From: Corynebacterium kalinowskii
GTDB lineage: Bacteria > Actinomycetota > Actinomycetes > Mycobacteriales > Mycobacteriaceae
DNA length: 64,000 nt
Direction of reading: 5' to 3'
Assembly: GCF_009734385.1 (NCBI RefSeq)
Contig: NZ_CP046452.1
Span: 434,001-498,000 of the forward strand
The position numbers and the translations under genes were made by a program. The notes beneath the pieces are model-generated. The model saw only the letters and a list, made by a program, of their open reading frames with translations. It was not told where the DNA came from and ran no database searches. Shown here piece by piece: positions 9,005-17,769 of this stretch. The stretch's first letter is position 1; every line of letters begins with the position of its first letter.

Positions 9005-10045
9005 TCAGTCTGCTACCCCCATTCCTCGCAACCGGTTGATCGCGGCGCGGCCCGGCCGCTCAGCAGAGTCATCCGGCACGCTACTTAGATCCACGGCCAA
9101 GGCGGTTTCTCCCGACATCAATTCCGAGCCGAGTGCTGAGCGTTTCACCAGGCCGAGAGCGATAGGGCCGAGCTCGTGGTCGTGGACGACAGTGCCCAAT
9201 CGGCCCACCGTCCGGCTGCCAGCGACAATAGGGTCGCCAGGTGATGGCAGCGCTGGGGCGGAGCCGTCGAGGTGCAGAAGAACCAAGACACGTGGGGAGC
9301 GGCCGAGGTTGTGGACGCGGGAGACCGTCTCCTGGCCACGGTAGCAACCCTTCTCCAGGTGGACGGCGCGCTCAATGAGGGTAGGTGCTTCGTGGGGGAT
9401 GGACTTGTCATCCAAATCAGCACCCAGCTCCGGTTCCAAAGCCTTGACTCGCTCAGCAGTAAAGCCCATGAGGCCCATGAGAGCAGCGCCGTGGGATTGG
9501 AGATCGGTGACGGTGGCGTCGATAAGCGAGCGCGACACCGCAATGTCGACGCGGCGCGGGCCGGACCAGGCCACGTGGCGGGCGAAAACGCAGTCGGGGA
9601 GGGGGAGGTCGCCGAGCAAGGTGAGAATGGCGAGATCGGTGTCTGTGATGGTCACCTCGGACCAGAACACCATCTTCTGTAGGTAGGAAAGCAGCGAGGC
9701 GGATTGGGAGGCGGGGACATCGAGGTAGAACGTGCCGTCGCGGAGGGCAACGTCAGCGTGGTGGAGGATGCGTCCTTGGCTGTCAAGATCGAGGGCGGAG
9801 GCGGAGAACCCGTCTGGGGCGTCGTCAAGTTTCTGCGACAGCAGATTGTTGAGGAAGGTGGCGGCATCTGGACCGGAGACAGCAATCACAGCGCGGTGAG
9901 AACGGTCAACGACGGCGGGAAGCTGACCTTGCTCAACCAAAGGTGCACCGTAGTGCCAGGCGACGCCAGCGTGATCGATCGGGGAATCCTCAACCAGGCC
10001 CGTCGCGCCTGGACGAGACAGCAGGGGAGAAACAGTAGAAGTCAC
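9005..10045 (-). CDS. ygfZ: YgfZ/GcvT-fold folate-binding protein, Fe-S cluster maintenance
   Basis: 346 residues from the chosen GTG. The fold is that of the GcvT folate-binding family, and the family-defining motif KGCYRGQE is at about 232-239, with its conserved Cys intact. E. coli YgfZ binds tetrahydrofolate and supports assembly or repair of certain Fe-S enzymes; the same role is inferred here. The frame extends to an ATG at 10078 that overlaps the start codon of the divergent pabC gene. I prefer the GTG at 10045 because it leaves room for a promoter, though the upstream ATG cannot be excluded. The pairing with pabC, a folate-synthesis gene, is suggestive. Confidence 0.88.
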   Translation of the reverse strand: MTSTVSPLLSRPGATGLVEDSPIDHAGVAWHYGAPLVEQGQLPAVVDRSHRAVIAVSGPDAATFLNNLLSQKLDDAPDGFSASALDLDSQGRILHHADVALRDGTFYLDVPASQSASLLSYLQKMVFWSEVTITDTDLAILTLLGDLPLPDCVFARHVAWSGPRRVDIAVSRSLIDATVTDLQSHGAALMGLMGFTAERVKALEPELGADLDDKSIPHEAPTLIERAVHLEKGCYRGQETVSRVHNLGRSPRVLVLLHLDGSAPALPSPGDPIVAGSRTVGRLGTVVHDHELGPIALGLVKRSALGSELMSGETALAVDLSSVPDDSAERPGRAAINRLRGMGVAD

Positions 10046-10076
10046 AAAGCCGATAGTAGCGCGTAGCCTGGGAGGC

Positions 10077-10931
10077 ATGAGTCCTCTGATTTACATCCTG
10101 GAGCCCTTTGGTGGCTCAACCCGCGAACACAGCCCTGCGCTGCCGATGCTGTTTTGGGATGATGCCGCCGTTACTCGTGGCGATGGCGTTTTTGAGTCAA
10201 TCAAGATCGTGGATGGCAAACCAGTCAACCTTGAGCGGCACCTGGATCGCTTCGTACGCTCGGCCACGCTCCTCGGGCTAGATGCCCCCATCCGCGAGCA
10301 TTGGGCGGCAGCCACTAAGGAAGCAGCAGTCCAGTGGGCAGAAAAATATGGGGAGGGTGAAGCTGCATGCACTTGGACAATGTCGCGTGGCCGGGCGAGC
10401 CGCCCTCATATTCCCAGTACCTGGCTAGTGGTAAAGCCAATCGGAAAAGACATCCTGCGACAGCGGGCTGAAGGCGTCAAAGTGCTCACCGGGCCGCGTG
10501 GGTACCAGCTCACCGAAACACCACCGTGGAGCATCAGCGGCGCCAAGACACTCGCGTACGCAGAGAACATGGCGGCGCTACGTTACGCTCGCGAAAAAGG
10601 CTACGACGATGTTATTTTCACCGACGGCGAGCAAGTGCTGGAAGGCGCAACTTCGACCATCATCACCCTGCGCGGAAACAAGGTGCGCACACCGCAGCCG
10701 GGCGGGCCAGTCTTGCCCGGAACCACCCAGGCGCGACTATTTACTGCGGCAGAAAAGGCGGGCTTGAGCTGCAAGGAAAAACCCATGTACCTTGGAGATC
10801 TGCTCAAGGCTGATCAAGTGTGGCTCGTTTCCTCCACCAGAGGGCCAGTGCTGGTCACGCAGCTCGACCAGCACGTGCTGAAGCCAAGTGGGGATCTGAA
10901 AGCGATCCGGAAATTGCTCTCAGAAGGCTAG
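10077..10931 (+). CDS. pabC: Aminodeoxychorismate lyase (class IV aminotransferase fold)
   Basis: 284 residues. Class IV PLP enzyme: the catalytic lysine is K157 in SISGAKTLAYAEN, RGDGVFES (34-41) is the usual N-terminal signature, and LEGATSTI is the cofactor phosphate-binding loop. PabC converts 4-amino-4-deoxychorismate to p-aminobenzoate and pyruvate for folate synthesis. Class IV members also include branched-chain and D-amino acid aminotransferases, so the substrate is inferred from overall resemblance to corynebacterial PabC. The start overlaps the longest reading of the divergent ygfZ frame. It ends 2 bp before the convergent nitrobindin-like gene. Confidence 0.82.
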   Translation: MSPLIYILEPFGGSTREHSPALPMLFWDDAAVTRGDGVFESIKIVDGKPVNLERHLDRFVRSATLLGLDAPIREHWAAATKEAAVQWAEKYGEGEAACTWTMSRGRASRPHIPSTWLVVKPIGKDILRQRAEGVKVLTGPRGYQLTETPPWSISGAKTLAYAENMAALRYAREKGYDDVIFTDGEQVLEGATSTIITLRGNKVRTPQPGGPVLPGTTQARLFTAAEKAGLSCKEKPMYLGDLLKADQVWLVSSTRGPVLVTQLDQHVLKPSGDLKAIRKLLSEG

Positions 10932-10933
10932 AA

Positions 10934-11557
10934 CTAGCCGATTACACGCTTGAGCTGCGCAGACATCCGCGGGCGGAGCTCGCCAGCAACCATGCGCTCG
11001 TCGACCCAGCCAAGTTCGTTCGTTGGAAGCAGACCGTACAGGCGCTTGCCGGGGCCCAGCGCGGACGGGCCGCTGGCGGTAACCATGGTGGAAGCTGACT
11101 CGAGTTCCCAGGCACGCTCGTTGAGCGGGTTGCCGTAGAGGATTTCGACCACACCGGTGGAGTGGCAAAGAATGAATTCGATGTCATCCTTTAAATCAAT
11201 GCGGATGAAGCCCGTCTCGCGCATATCCAGGCCAGTGGAATTGCCTTCATCATCGAGTTTCCACATTTTCGAGTTGTAGGCGATGTAGTTCTCGCCGTCG
11301 TGGGCAAACGTGATCTCCTGGCCGAAGTTGTACTGGCCGTCCACGGCGGTATCCGTCTGGCCCTCGCCACGCCACACACCAATCAGCGGCAGCAATGCGA
11401 GGAGGCCATCGTGCAGATTTGGTCCCTGGCGCAAGTTGGCGGTGTCATCTGGAATCGGTAGTTCACCGAGGCCCGGGATATTCCGGTCTGCGGTGTGCCT
11501 TGCCTGCTCAGCGGCTAGGTTGACGGCGTCGGATCCACTCAGTGAGTTTTCGTTCAT
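10934..11557 (-). CDS. Nitrobindin-like FABP-fold protein (DUF1794 family)
   Basis: 207 residues. After a 50-residue variable N-terminus it has the fold signature GVWRGEG at 60-66 and a ten-strand beta-barrel pattern. Nitrobindins bind ferric heme and react with NO or peroxynitrite. In this protein the C-terminal segment where the heme-ligating His is expected reads LRPRMSAQLKRV, with no His, so heme binding is doubtful; corynebacterial homologs are often called ferric nitrobindin-like. It lies 17 bp downstream of the LmeA-like gene on the same strand, so the two are probably cotranscribed. Confidence 0.82.
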   Translation of the reverse strand: MNENSLSGSDAVNLAAEQARHTADRNIPGLGELPIPDDTANLRQGPNLHDGLLALLPLIGVWRGEGQTDTAVDGQYNFGQEITFAHDGENYIAYNSKMWKLDDEGNSTGLDMRETGFIRIDLKDDIEFILCHSTGVVEILYGNPLNERAWELESASTMVTASGPSALGPGKRLYGLLPTNELGWVDERMVAGELRPRMSAQLKRVIG

Positions 11558-11574
11558 ATCGACCAGCCTAGCGG

Positions 11575-12333
11575 TTAGTTCAGTGCGGGCTCCAACTTGG
11601 AGATCGGAGAAAGATTCGTCGCGTCGATCGTGGTGTTGCGTTGCTCAGCCTCAAAGTAAATAGAGCCACCGCTGCAATAAACGCGGTTGGTCTGCGCTGG
11701 AATAGGCAAAGTGCGACTGTCGATAGACCAAGTGAAGGCGGCCAACGCCTGCTGTTCTTTGTCCGCAGGGCCGGATACGTAGCGGTCAGGGGTCATCGTG
11801 ATGGTCAGGCCGGATAGCCGCAGCTTTGCGACGACAGTGACTGGTTCCTCGAACCCTTCCGGGGTTCCTGTGAGTTGGACCTCTGAGGATGGTCCGCCCG
11901 AAGGCGAGATGTCGTACGGATTGGACATATCCAGGTCAGTGATGCCGAGCTGCTCGCCCATAGCGACGCCGTCGAGTCGCACGATGCGGGTCACGAGTTT
12001 GGCTGGTGCCGAGTTGATCTTCCCGCTCAGGATTTCCTGACGACTAAGTTTTAGGTCTTTGACTTCAGTGCGCGCGTTAATCATGCCGAATCCCGGCACA
12101 TCCACGTCCAACATTTCAGCGCTCATCACTGGGGTGGTTTCGCGCCACACATTGGCAACGTAGGGAAACCCGCCCAAAAAGATACGGGGCGCGACGCTAA
12201 GACGCGAATGGTACTGGGCATCCTTCGCGATCCGTTGTTCAGCGCGTATCGCGATGGCATTGTCAACCAGCCAGCCAGCGACCAACACCACGACAACACA
12301 GGCAGCAACCGCCCAGCGAATGGATAGTTTCAC
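11575..12333 (-). CDS. LmeA-like phospholipid-binding protein (DUF2993)
   Basis: 252 residues. An uncleaved-looking N-terminal membrane segment (about 5-25, WAVAACVVVVLVAGWLV) precedes an extracytoplasmic domain with the DUF2993 pattern (APRIFLGGFPYVAN near 48-61). In mycobacteria LmeA acts in the periplasm in lipomannan elongation and binds phospholipids; corynebacteria make related lipoglycans, so an envelope role is inferred. The gene is divergent from mshD with only 37 bp between starts, so promoters overlap. It is followed closely by the nitrobindin-like gene. Confidence 0.8.
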   Translation of the reverse strand: MKLSIRWAVAACVVVVLVAGWLVDNAIAIRAEQRIAKDAQYHSRLSVAPRIFLGGFPYVANVWRETTPVMSAEMLDVDVPGFGMINARTEVKDLKLSRQEILSGKINSAPAKLVTRIVRLDGVAMGEQLGITDLDMSNPYDISPSGGPSSEVQLTGTPEGFEEPVTVVAKLRLSGLTITMTPDRYVSGPADKEQQALAAFTWSIDSRTLPIPAQTNRVYCSGGSIYFEAEQRNTTIDATNLSPISKLEPALN

Positions 12334-12370
12334 CCCTCTATTCTTACCGGATCAACTAGCCTCGGTTGCT

Positions 12371-13309
12371 ATGAAGGACATTTCCATCACCCACGCCTCG
12401 CTTATCGACGACACTGATCTCCGATCACAGGTTGCCGACCTTATCAACGAAGTCACCGCACATACCGGCATTTCGCCGCTATCTGAACAGTTCGTGCTTG
12501 GCCTTGACGATCCTCGGCTCCGGCATCAGCACTTGGTAGCTCACGTCGACGGCGAATTGATCGGAGCGATTGCCATAGATGAGGCCCCTGATGTGCCGGT
12601 GGCGGAAGTGGTAGTTCGGGGGGAGGGGCGTCGAGAAGCGCAGGCGCTGGTTGGTTCGGTGCAGCAGCGCCCCGTTGACGTGTGGGCGCACGGTCCCAGC
12701 CCGGTTGCTGACTTGCCGGATGCCGATAAGGTCCGGGAACTTCTAGTGATGAGCCTGCAAGAGAGAATTGAGTCACTCCCAGTTCCAGCGGGCTATGAAA
12801 TCTTAACCTTGGCGCAATCTCGCGAGCGGTGGGGATCGTGGGTTGATGAGGAATTTCTCCGGGTAAATAATGAGGCATTTTCTTGGCATCCCGAGCAAGG
12901 CGGTTGGGACTTGACGAGGTGGGCGCGTGCTCAAGAAGCTGTTTGGTTTGATCCGGAGGGAGTCTTTCTGTTGTGGGGTACCCCCATTGATGTGTCCGAA
13001 AAGCCAATTGTTGAGAAAACAATGACTTTGATGGGATTCCACTGGACAAAGTGTGCAAGGTCACATTTGGTTAATACTGGGGAAAATGTTGGTGAAGTTT
13101 ACGTGGTTGGATTGGCGGATGCCGCTCGGGGTCGAGGGTTGGGCGGGTTCCTCACTGTTACTGGAGTGGCTCACCTGCAGGATAGTGGCTGCGACCAGGT
13201 AATTCTGTATGTAGAGGCGGATAACGTTCCTGCCGTTTCGGTGTATGAAAAATTGGGTTTTGCTGTGACCGAACGGCATGTTCTTTATAGGTTTAGCCAT
13301 AAAGATTAA
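12371..13309 (+). CDS. mshD: Mycothiol synthase MshD
   Basis: 312 residues with two GNAT domains. The N-terminal one (about 1-150) is degenerate; the C-terminal one (about 165-310) has the acetyl-CoA loop RGRGLGG at 253-259 and LYVEADNVPAVSVYEKLGF. MshD acetylates Cys-GlcN-Ins to give mycothiol, the main low-molecular-weight thiol of actinobacteria. I chose the ATG at 12371, which opens with MKDISITHASLI; the open frame runs further upstream over the lmeA start. Codon use changes within the gene: the first 400 bp prefer C at third positions like the neighbours, the rest are richer in T and A. Confidence 0.88.
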   Translation: MKDISITHASLIDDTDLRSQVADLINEVTAHTGISPLSEQFVLGLDDPRLRHQHLVAHVDGELIGAIAIDEAPDVPVAEVVVRGEGRREAQALVGSVQQRPVDVWAHGPSPVADLPDADKVRELLVMSLQERIESLPVPAGYEILTLAQSRERWGSWVDEEFLRVNNEAFSWHPEQGGWDLTRWARAQEAVWFDPEGVFLLWGTPIDVSEKPIVEKTMTLMGFHWTKCARSHLVNTGENVGEVYVVGLADAARGRGLGGFLTVTGVAHLQDSGCDQVILYVEADNVPAVSVYEKLGFAVTERHVLYRFSHKD

Positions 13310-13368
13310 AGAAAACTCCGGGTTACAAAGGTCTATCGGTTCGACTTTGGTAAAGATTTGAAACCTAA

Positions 13369-13397
13369 ATTCACCCAATGTTTACCTTGTGGGTTCC
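13369..13397 (+). promoter_or_regulatory. Candidate PHO box upstream of pstS
   Basis: ATTCACC (13369-13375) and GTTTACC (13380-13386) are exactly 11 bp apart; a weaker third unit GGGTTCC follows at 13391-13397. GTTCACC repeated every 11 bp is the PhoP box of Streptomyces, and the corynebacterial phosphate response regulator binds tandem repeats with the same period. The position, about 115-140 bp upstream of pstS, is suitable for activation. Confidence 0.5.
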
Positions 13398-13509
13398 TTT
13401 TGGAAACTTCCACCTCATAGGTTGCATAACGAAGCAACGTGTTGTGTCTTAAAGGTCTCAATTTCGTTGCCTGAAGAAACCCATAATCAATGCACCGGAG
13501 GAATTCCCC

Positions 13510-14613
13510 GTGATCCGCAACTTCAAGCGCACCGTCGCTGTCCTGGGCGCTGTAGCCGCTGGCTCCATCGCCCTCACCGCTTGCTCCGAGAGCAACGAGA
13601 CCACGTCCGGCGATGCCGGCACCAAGATCGAAGGCCTGTCCGGTACCACCGGCAACCTCGTTGCTGAGGGCGCTTCTTCTCAGCAGAAGGCTGTTGACCT
13701 CTTCGGCGTTAAGTACGCTGAGGCTGTCTCCGGCGCTAACTTCTCCTACACCCCATCCGGCTCCGGCTCCGGCCAGAAGCAGTTCATCGCTGGCCAGGTT
13801 GCCTTCGGTGGCTCTGACTCCGCTCTGAAGGATGACCAGATCGAGGCTGCTAAGCAGCGTTGTGGTGGCAACGAAGCATGGCACCTGCCAATGGTCATCG
13901 GCCCAGTTGCAGTTGCATACAACGTTAAGGGTGCTGACAACATCGTTCTGACCCCAGAACTCACCGCAAAGATCTTCAAGGGCGAAATCACCAAGTGGAA
14001 CGCTCCAGAGATCGCTGCTATCAACAAGGATGCAAAGCTTCCTGACACCGACATCAAGGTTGTCTACCGCTCTGAGGAGTCCGGCACCACCGATAACTTC
14101 CAGAAGTTCCTGAAGGCTACCTCCAACGGCGTTTGGGAAGGTTCCGGCAAGTCCTTCCCAGCTGCAGTTGGCGCTGGCGCTAACGGCTCCACCGGTGTTG
14201 TCGGCGAGGTTTCCGCAACCGAAGGTGCTATCACCTACGTTGAGGCTGGCTTCGCTAAGGACGCTGGCTTGGGCGTTGCAAAGATGGACTTCGGTCAGGG
14301 TGCTGTTGAGCTGAACAAGGATTCCGTCAACAAGGCACTGGCAAAGCTTCAGTACAAGGGCGAGGGCAACAACATGGTTGTTGACTCCACCAAGCTCTTC
14401 GAGATGAAGGAAGCTGGCGCATACCCACTCGTGCTCACCACCTACGAGATCGTCTGCTCCGCTGGCTACGACGCTGAGACCTCCGGTCGCGTCAAGGACT
14501 TCCTGAAGGTTGCACTGGCTAACCAGGGCTCCGACCTCGAAGCTCTCGGTTACATCCCAGTTGACGGCGAGTTCAAGAAGAAGCTCGAGACCGCTGTCGA
14601 CGCCATCAAGTAA
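13510..14613 (+). CDS. pstS: Phosphate ABC transporter substrate-binding lipoprotein PstS
   Basis: 367 residues. Lipoprotein signal with lipobox LTAC and lipidated Cys25, then a Ser/Thr-rich linker and a periplasmic-type binding domain with FSYTPSGSGSGQKQF (loop binding phosphate), VVYRSEESGTTDNF and GVVGEVSATEGAI. It captures phosphate outside the membrane and delivers it to PstCA. The GTG start has GGAGGA 7 nt upstream. Codons are strongly biased to those of highly expressed genes. It is first in pstSCAB, with a candidate PHO box upstream and a hairpin before pstC. Confidence 0.97.
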   Translation: MIRNFKRTVAVLGAVAAGSIALTACSESNETTSGDAGTKIEGLSGTTGNLVAEGASSQQKAVDLFGVKYAEAVSGANFSYTPSGSGSGQKQFIAGQVAFGGSDSALKDDQIEAAKQRCGGNEAWHLPMVIGPVAVAYNVKGADNIVLTPELTAKIFKGEITKWNAPEIAAINKDAKLPDTDIKVVYRSEESGTTDNFQKFLKATSNGVWEGSGKSFPAAVGAGANGSTGVVGEVSATEGAITYVEAGFAKDAGLGVAKMDFGQGAVELNKDSVNKALAKLQYKGEGNNMVVDSTKLFEMKEAGAYPLVLTTYEIVCSAGYDAETSGRVKDFLKVALANQGSDLEALGYIPVDGEFKKKLETAVDAIK

Positions 14614-14690
14614 TTCACTTGAATTCGGGTGGGGGCATGGCCCCGGGGGCTGCAGTTCCCGCCCGCTTAAATGTGCGATAAGCGCATCCC

Positions 14691-14730
14691 AATTGCCCTC
14701 GTTGAGTGCCACTACCCAACGGGGGCAATT
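14691..14730 (+). terminator. Attenuator-like hairpin between pstS and pstC
   Basis: A 14-bp stem (14691-14704 with 14717-14730, one G-U pair) and a 12-nt loop lie in the 242-bp pstS-pstC gap. No long T-run follows (TGGTTG), so it could be a partial terminator or an RNA-stabilising stem, which would give more PstS than channel subunits. Confidence 0.5.
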
Positions 14731-14855
14731 TGGTTGAGCAGGATCGATGTTGGTGAACGAAGCGACTGCGGTTGCCCAAAGACTTACGCCACACTCACCA
14801 ATACCTGCCCGACCGAGCCCATTTCACACCCCAAGCTCTAAGGAATTGTTCCCGC

Positions 14856-15917
14856 ATGGCTGAAAAAATCGCTGGCCACGGCGCAGACCTCATCGGGGAG
14901 GAGCGCGCTGACGATGTCATCGCTACCACCCACGGTGCCTCTGTACCCAAGAATCCAGTACCCGTCGTAACCACTTCCAGCACTGTGAAGCGTCCAGGCG
15001 ACCGAATCTTCGAGTTCCTCTCTACTGCTTCCGCTGCCACCATCTCCGTCATTATCGCCGCGGTCGGTGCCTTCCTGCTGTGGCGCGCCGTTCCATCCCT
15101 CATGAACAATGCTGAGGGGCTCGGCGGCTTCTTCACTTACTCCGGCGACTGGAACACCGCTGATACCAGCGCGATGTACTTCGGTATCCCGAACCTGCTC
15201 GCCGTGACCTTCACGATTTCCATCGTCGCGTTGATCATCGCTATGCCAGTTGCACTGGGCATAGCGATCTTCCTCTCTAACTACTGCCCGAAGTCTCTGG
15301 TCAAGCCACTCGGCTTCCTCATCGACCTTCTCGCTGCAGTTCCTTCGATCGTTTACGGTCTGTGGGGCGCCAAGGTTCTCGGCCCAACACTGTCCGGCTT
15401 CTTCGAGTGGATCAACAGCTGGGGCAACGGCTTCTTCCTGTTCACGCACTACACGAACTCTCCGTCCTTTGCTACCTCCCGCAACATGCTGACCGGTGGC
15501 ATTGTTCTGGCAGTGATGATCTTGCCGATCATCGCCGCTACTGCACGTGAGGTCTTCGTCCAGACGCCAAAGGGCCACATCGAGTCTGCACTCGCACTTG
15601 GCGCAACCCGCTGGGAAGTTGTCAAGCTCACCGTGCTCCCATTCGGTCTTTCCGGCTACATCTCCGGTTCCATGCTGGGTCTGGGTCGTGCACTTGGTGA
15701 GACCATGGCACTGTACTTGGTTGTTTCTCCATCGTCCGCATTCCGTGCTTCTCTGTTCGACGGTGGCACCACCTTCGCAACGGTGATTGCAAACGCTGCC
15801 CCAGAATTCAACGACGACATGAAGGCCGGCGCCTACATTGCTGCAGGTCTGGTCCTGTTCCTCCTGACGTTCCTCGTGAACGCAGCAGCACGTGCCGTCG
15901 TCAACAACAAGAAGTAG
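14856..15917 (+). CDS. pstC: Phosphate ABC transporter permease PstC
   Basis: 353 residues, six predicted membrane helices after a hydrophilic N-terminus of about 50 residues. The ABC permease EAA-type cytoplasmic loop is visible as HIESALALGATRWEVVKLTVLP. LLAAVPSIVYGLWG is the typical PstC third-helix motif. It forms the phosphate channel with PstA. The ATG at 14856 was chosen for AAGGAA 10 nt upstream; the open frame begins 28 codons earlier. pstA follows after 10 bp. Confidence 0.95.
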   Translation: MAEKIAGHGADLIGEERADDVIATTHGASVPKNPVPVVTTSSTVKRPGDRIFEFLSTASAATISVIIAAVGAFLLWRAVPSLMNNAEGLGGFFTYSGDWNTADTSAMYFGIPNLLAVTFTISIVALIIAMPVALGIAIFLSNYCPKSLVKPLGFLIDLLAAVPSIVYGLWGAKVLGPTLSGFFEWINSWGNGFFLFTHYTNSPSFATSRNMLTGGIVLAVMILPIIAATAREVFVQTPKGHIESALALGATRWEVVKLTVLPFGLSGYISGSMLGLGRALGETMALYLVVSPSSAFRASLFDGGTTFATVIANAAPEFNDDMKAGAYIAAGLVLFLLTFLVNAAARAVVNNKK

Positions 15918-15927
15918 GTCGATTGAC

Positions 15928-16851
15928 ATGTCACACGCAGTAGACACCAAGAACGCAGATGCTCCACTGAATAAGACCTCTGCCTTCACTCACATTTCTT
16001 CCCAGCGCAAGACTGTCGATGCCATCGCACGCGGCGTCATTTACTTCGCAATGTTCCTGGCCTTCATTCCGCTGGTTTGGGTGCTGTACGAAGTTATCTC
16101 CAAGGGCCTTCCTCCAGTGCTGGGCGCTGACTGGTGGACCAAGTCCCAGAAGGGCCTGCTTTACACGCTTCCAGGCGGCGGTGCTTCCCACGCCATCATC
16201 GGCACGTTCGTGCAGGCTGGTATCACCTCGATCCTCTCCATCCCAATCGGTATCTTCACCGCTATCTACCTGGTGGAGTACGCCGACAATAACCGCCTCG
16301 GTCGCATCACCACCTTCATGGTCGACATCCTGACTGGTGTTCCTTCCATCGTCTCCGCACTGTTTATCTACTCGGTGTGGATCGTCCTCTTCGGCTTCGA
16401 ACGTTCCGGTATCGCCGTGGCTTTGGCCCTGGTGCTGCTCATGGTGCCAGTTATCGTCCGTAACACCGAAGAAATGCTGCGCGTTGTTCCACAGGATCTG
16501 CGTGAAGCTTCCTACGCCCTCGGCGTGCCAAAGTGGAAGACCATCGCGAAGATCGTTCTCCCAACCGCCCTGTCCGGTATCGTCACCGGCGTCATGCTGG
16601 CTGTTGCCCGCGTGATGGGCGAGTCTGCTCCAGTGCTGATCCTCGTGGGTTCCACCCAGGCGATCAACTGGAACCCAATGTCTGCCCCGCAGTCCTCTTT
16701 GCCACTGATGATGCTGGATATGTACAAGGCCGGCTCTACTCCTGCAGTCATGGACAAGATGTGGGGTGCTGCTTTCACCCTGGTATTCATCATCGCCGTG
16801 CTCAACATCGGTGCACGTATCATTTCCGCGAAGTTCTCGATCAAGCAGTAA
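15928..16851 (+). CDS. pstA: Phosphate ABC transporter permease PstA
   Basis: 307 residues with six predicted membrane helices. PstA hallmarks are GGGASHAIIGTFVQ, YLVEYAD, LTGVPSIVSALF and the cytoplasmic loop LREASYALGVPKWKTIAKIVLP that contacts the ATPase. It pairs with PstC as the phosphate channel. The ATG at 15928 begins 10 bp after pstC ends; the open frame extends 12 codons upstream into pstC. pstB follows 51 bp later. Confidence 0.95.
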   Translation: MSHAVDTKNADAPLNKTSAFTHISSQRKTVDAIARGVIYFAMFLAFIPLVWVLYEVISKGLPPVLGADWWTKSQKGLLYTLPGGGASHAIIGTFVQAGITSILSIPIGIFTAIYLVEYADNNRLGRITTFMVDILTGVPSIVSALFIYSVWIVLFGFERSGIAVALALVLLMVPVIVRNTEEMLRVVPQDLREASYALGVPKWKTIAKIVLPTALSGIVTGVMLAVARVMGESAPVLILVGSTQAINWNPMSAPQSSLPLMMLDMYKAGSTPAVMDKMWGAAFTLVFIIAVLNIGARIISAKFSIKQ

Positions 16852-16902
16852 CTTCCTTCACCACCCGCTTTCGAAAACATCCACACTTTCAAGGAGACAC
16901 CG

Positions 16903-17679
16903 ATGGCTAAGAGCCTCGATCTGAAGAACGTCAACATCTACTACGGAGATTTCCACGCGGTGCAGGACGTCAACCTGCACGTGCCACCAAAGTCCGTCAC
17001 CGCTTTCATCGGCCCATCCGGCTGTGGTAAGTCCACCGTGCTGCGTACCCTGAACCGCATGCATGAAGTCACCCCAGGTGCCACCGTTACCGGCGAGATT
17101 CTTCTCGACGGCGAGAACATTTACGGTTCCAAGGTTGACCCAGTATCCGTGCGTAATACCATCGGCATGGTGTTCCAGAAGCCAAACCCATTCCCAACGA
17201 TGTCCATCGAAGAGAACACCGTTGCTGGCCTGAAGCTGTCCGGTGAGAAGAACAAGAAGAAGCTCCGCGAGGTTGCCGAGCGTTCCCTGCGTGGCGCAAA
17301 CCTGTGGGAAGAGGTTAAGGATCGTCTGGACAAGCCAGGCGGCGGCCTTTCCGGTGGTCAGCAGCAGCGTCTGTGCATCGCACGTGCGATCGCTGTTGAG
17401 CCAGAAGTTCTCCTCATGGACGAGCCTTGTTCCGCACTGGACCCAATCTCCACCCTCGCTGTTGAGGACCTGATTCACGAGCTGAAGGAAGACTTCACCA
17501 TTGTGATCGTGACCCACAACATGCAGCAGGCAGCCCGTGTGTCTGACCAGACCGCGTTCTACTCCCTGGAGGCAACCGGCAAGCCTGGTCGTCTGGTCGA
17601 GGTTGGCCCAACCGCCAAGATCTTCGAGAACCCAGATCAGAAGGAAACCGAAGATTACATCTCCGGTCGCTTCGGATAA
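16903..17679 (+). CDS. pstB: Phosphate ABC transporter ATPase PstB
   Basis: 258 residues. Walker [10 protein letters not shown] at 38-46, the PstB-specific [12 protein letters not shown] near 89-100, ABC signature [14 protein letters not shown], Walker [14 protein letters not shown] and the switch His in VTHNMQQ. It powers phosphate import through PstCA. AAGGAGA lies 7 nt before the ATG. This is the last gene of pstSCAB. phoU is not downstream in the operon as in E. coli but converges on it from the other strand. Confidence 0.97.
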   Translation: MAKSLDLKNVNIYYGDFHAVQDVNLHVPPKSVTAFIGPSGCGKSTVLRTLNRMHEVTPGATVTGEILLDGENIYGSKVDPVSVRNTIGMVFQKPNPFPTMSIEENTVAGLKLSGEKNKKKLREVAERSLRGANLWEEVKDRLDKPGGGLSGGQQQRLCIARAIAVEPEVLLMDEPCSALDPISTLAVEDLIHELKEDFTIVIVTHNMQQAARVSDQTAFYSLEATGKPGRLVEVGPTAKIFENPDQKETEDYISGRFG

Positions 17680-17698
17680 GCAGTTCCCGACTCTAAGC

Positions 17699-17747
17699 TT
17701 GCCCGGGAGCATGCCCAGTGTGGCGCTGTCAGTAGGCACCCGGGCAA
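17699..17747 (+). terminator. Weak inverted repeat after pstB
   Basis: TTGCCCGGG (17699-17707) and CCCGGGCAA (17739-17747) form a 9-bp inverted repeat with a 31-nt interior, 20 bp past the pstB stop. No T-run follows, so it is an uncertain terminator. Confidence 0.35.
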
Positions 17748-17769
17748 TTGCGCGAAATCCTTAGAGCGC

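Noticed and set aside
13333..14712. 459-codon frame opposite pstS
   Set aside because: Antisense shadow of a highly biased gene; runs out into both intergenic regions.
14838..15989. 383-codon minus-strand frame opposite pstC
   Set aside because: Shadow of pstC; Cys/His/Glu-rich translation without a domain.
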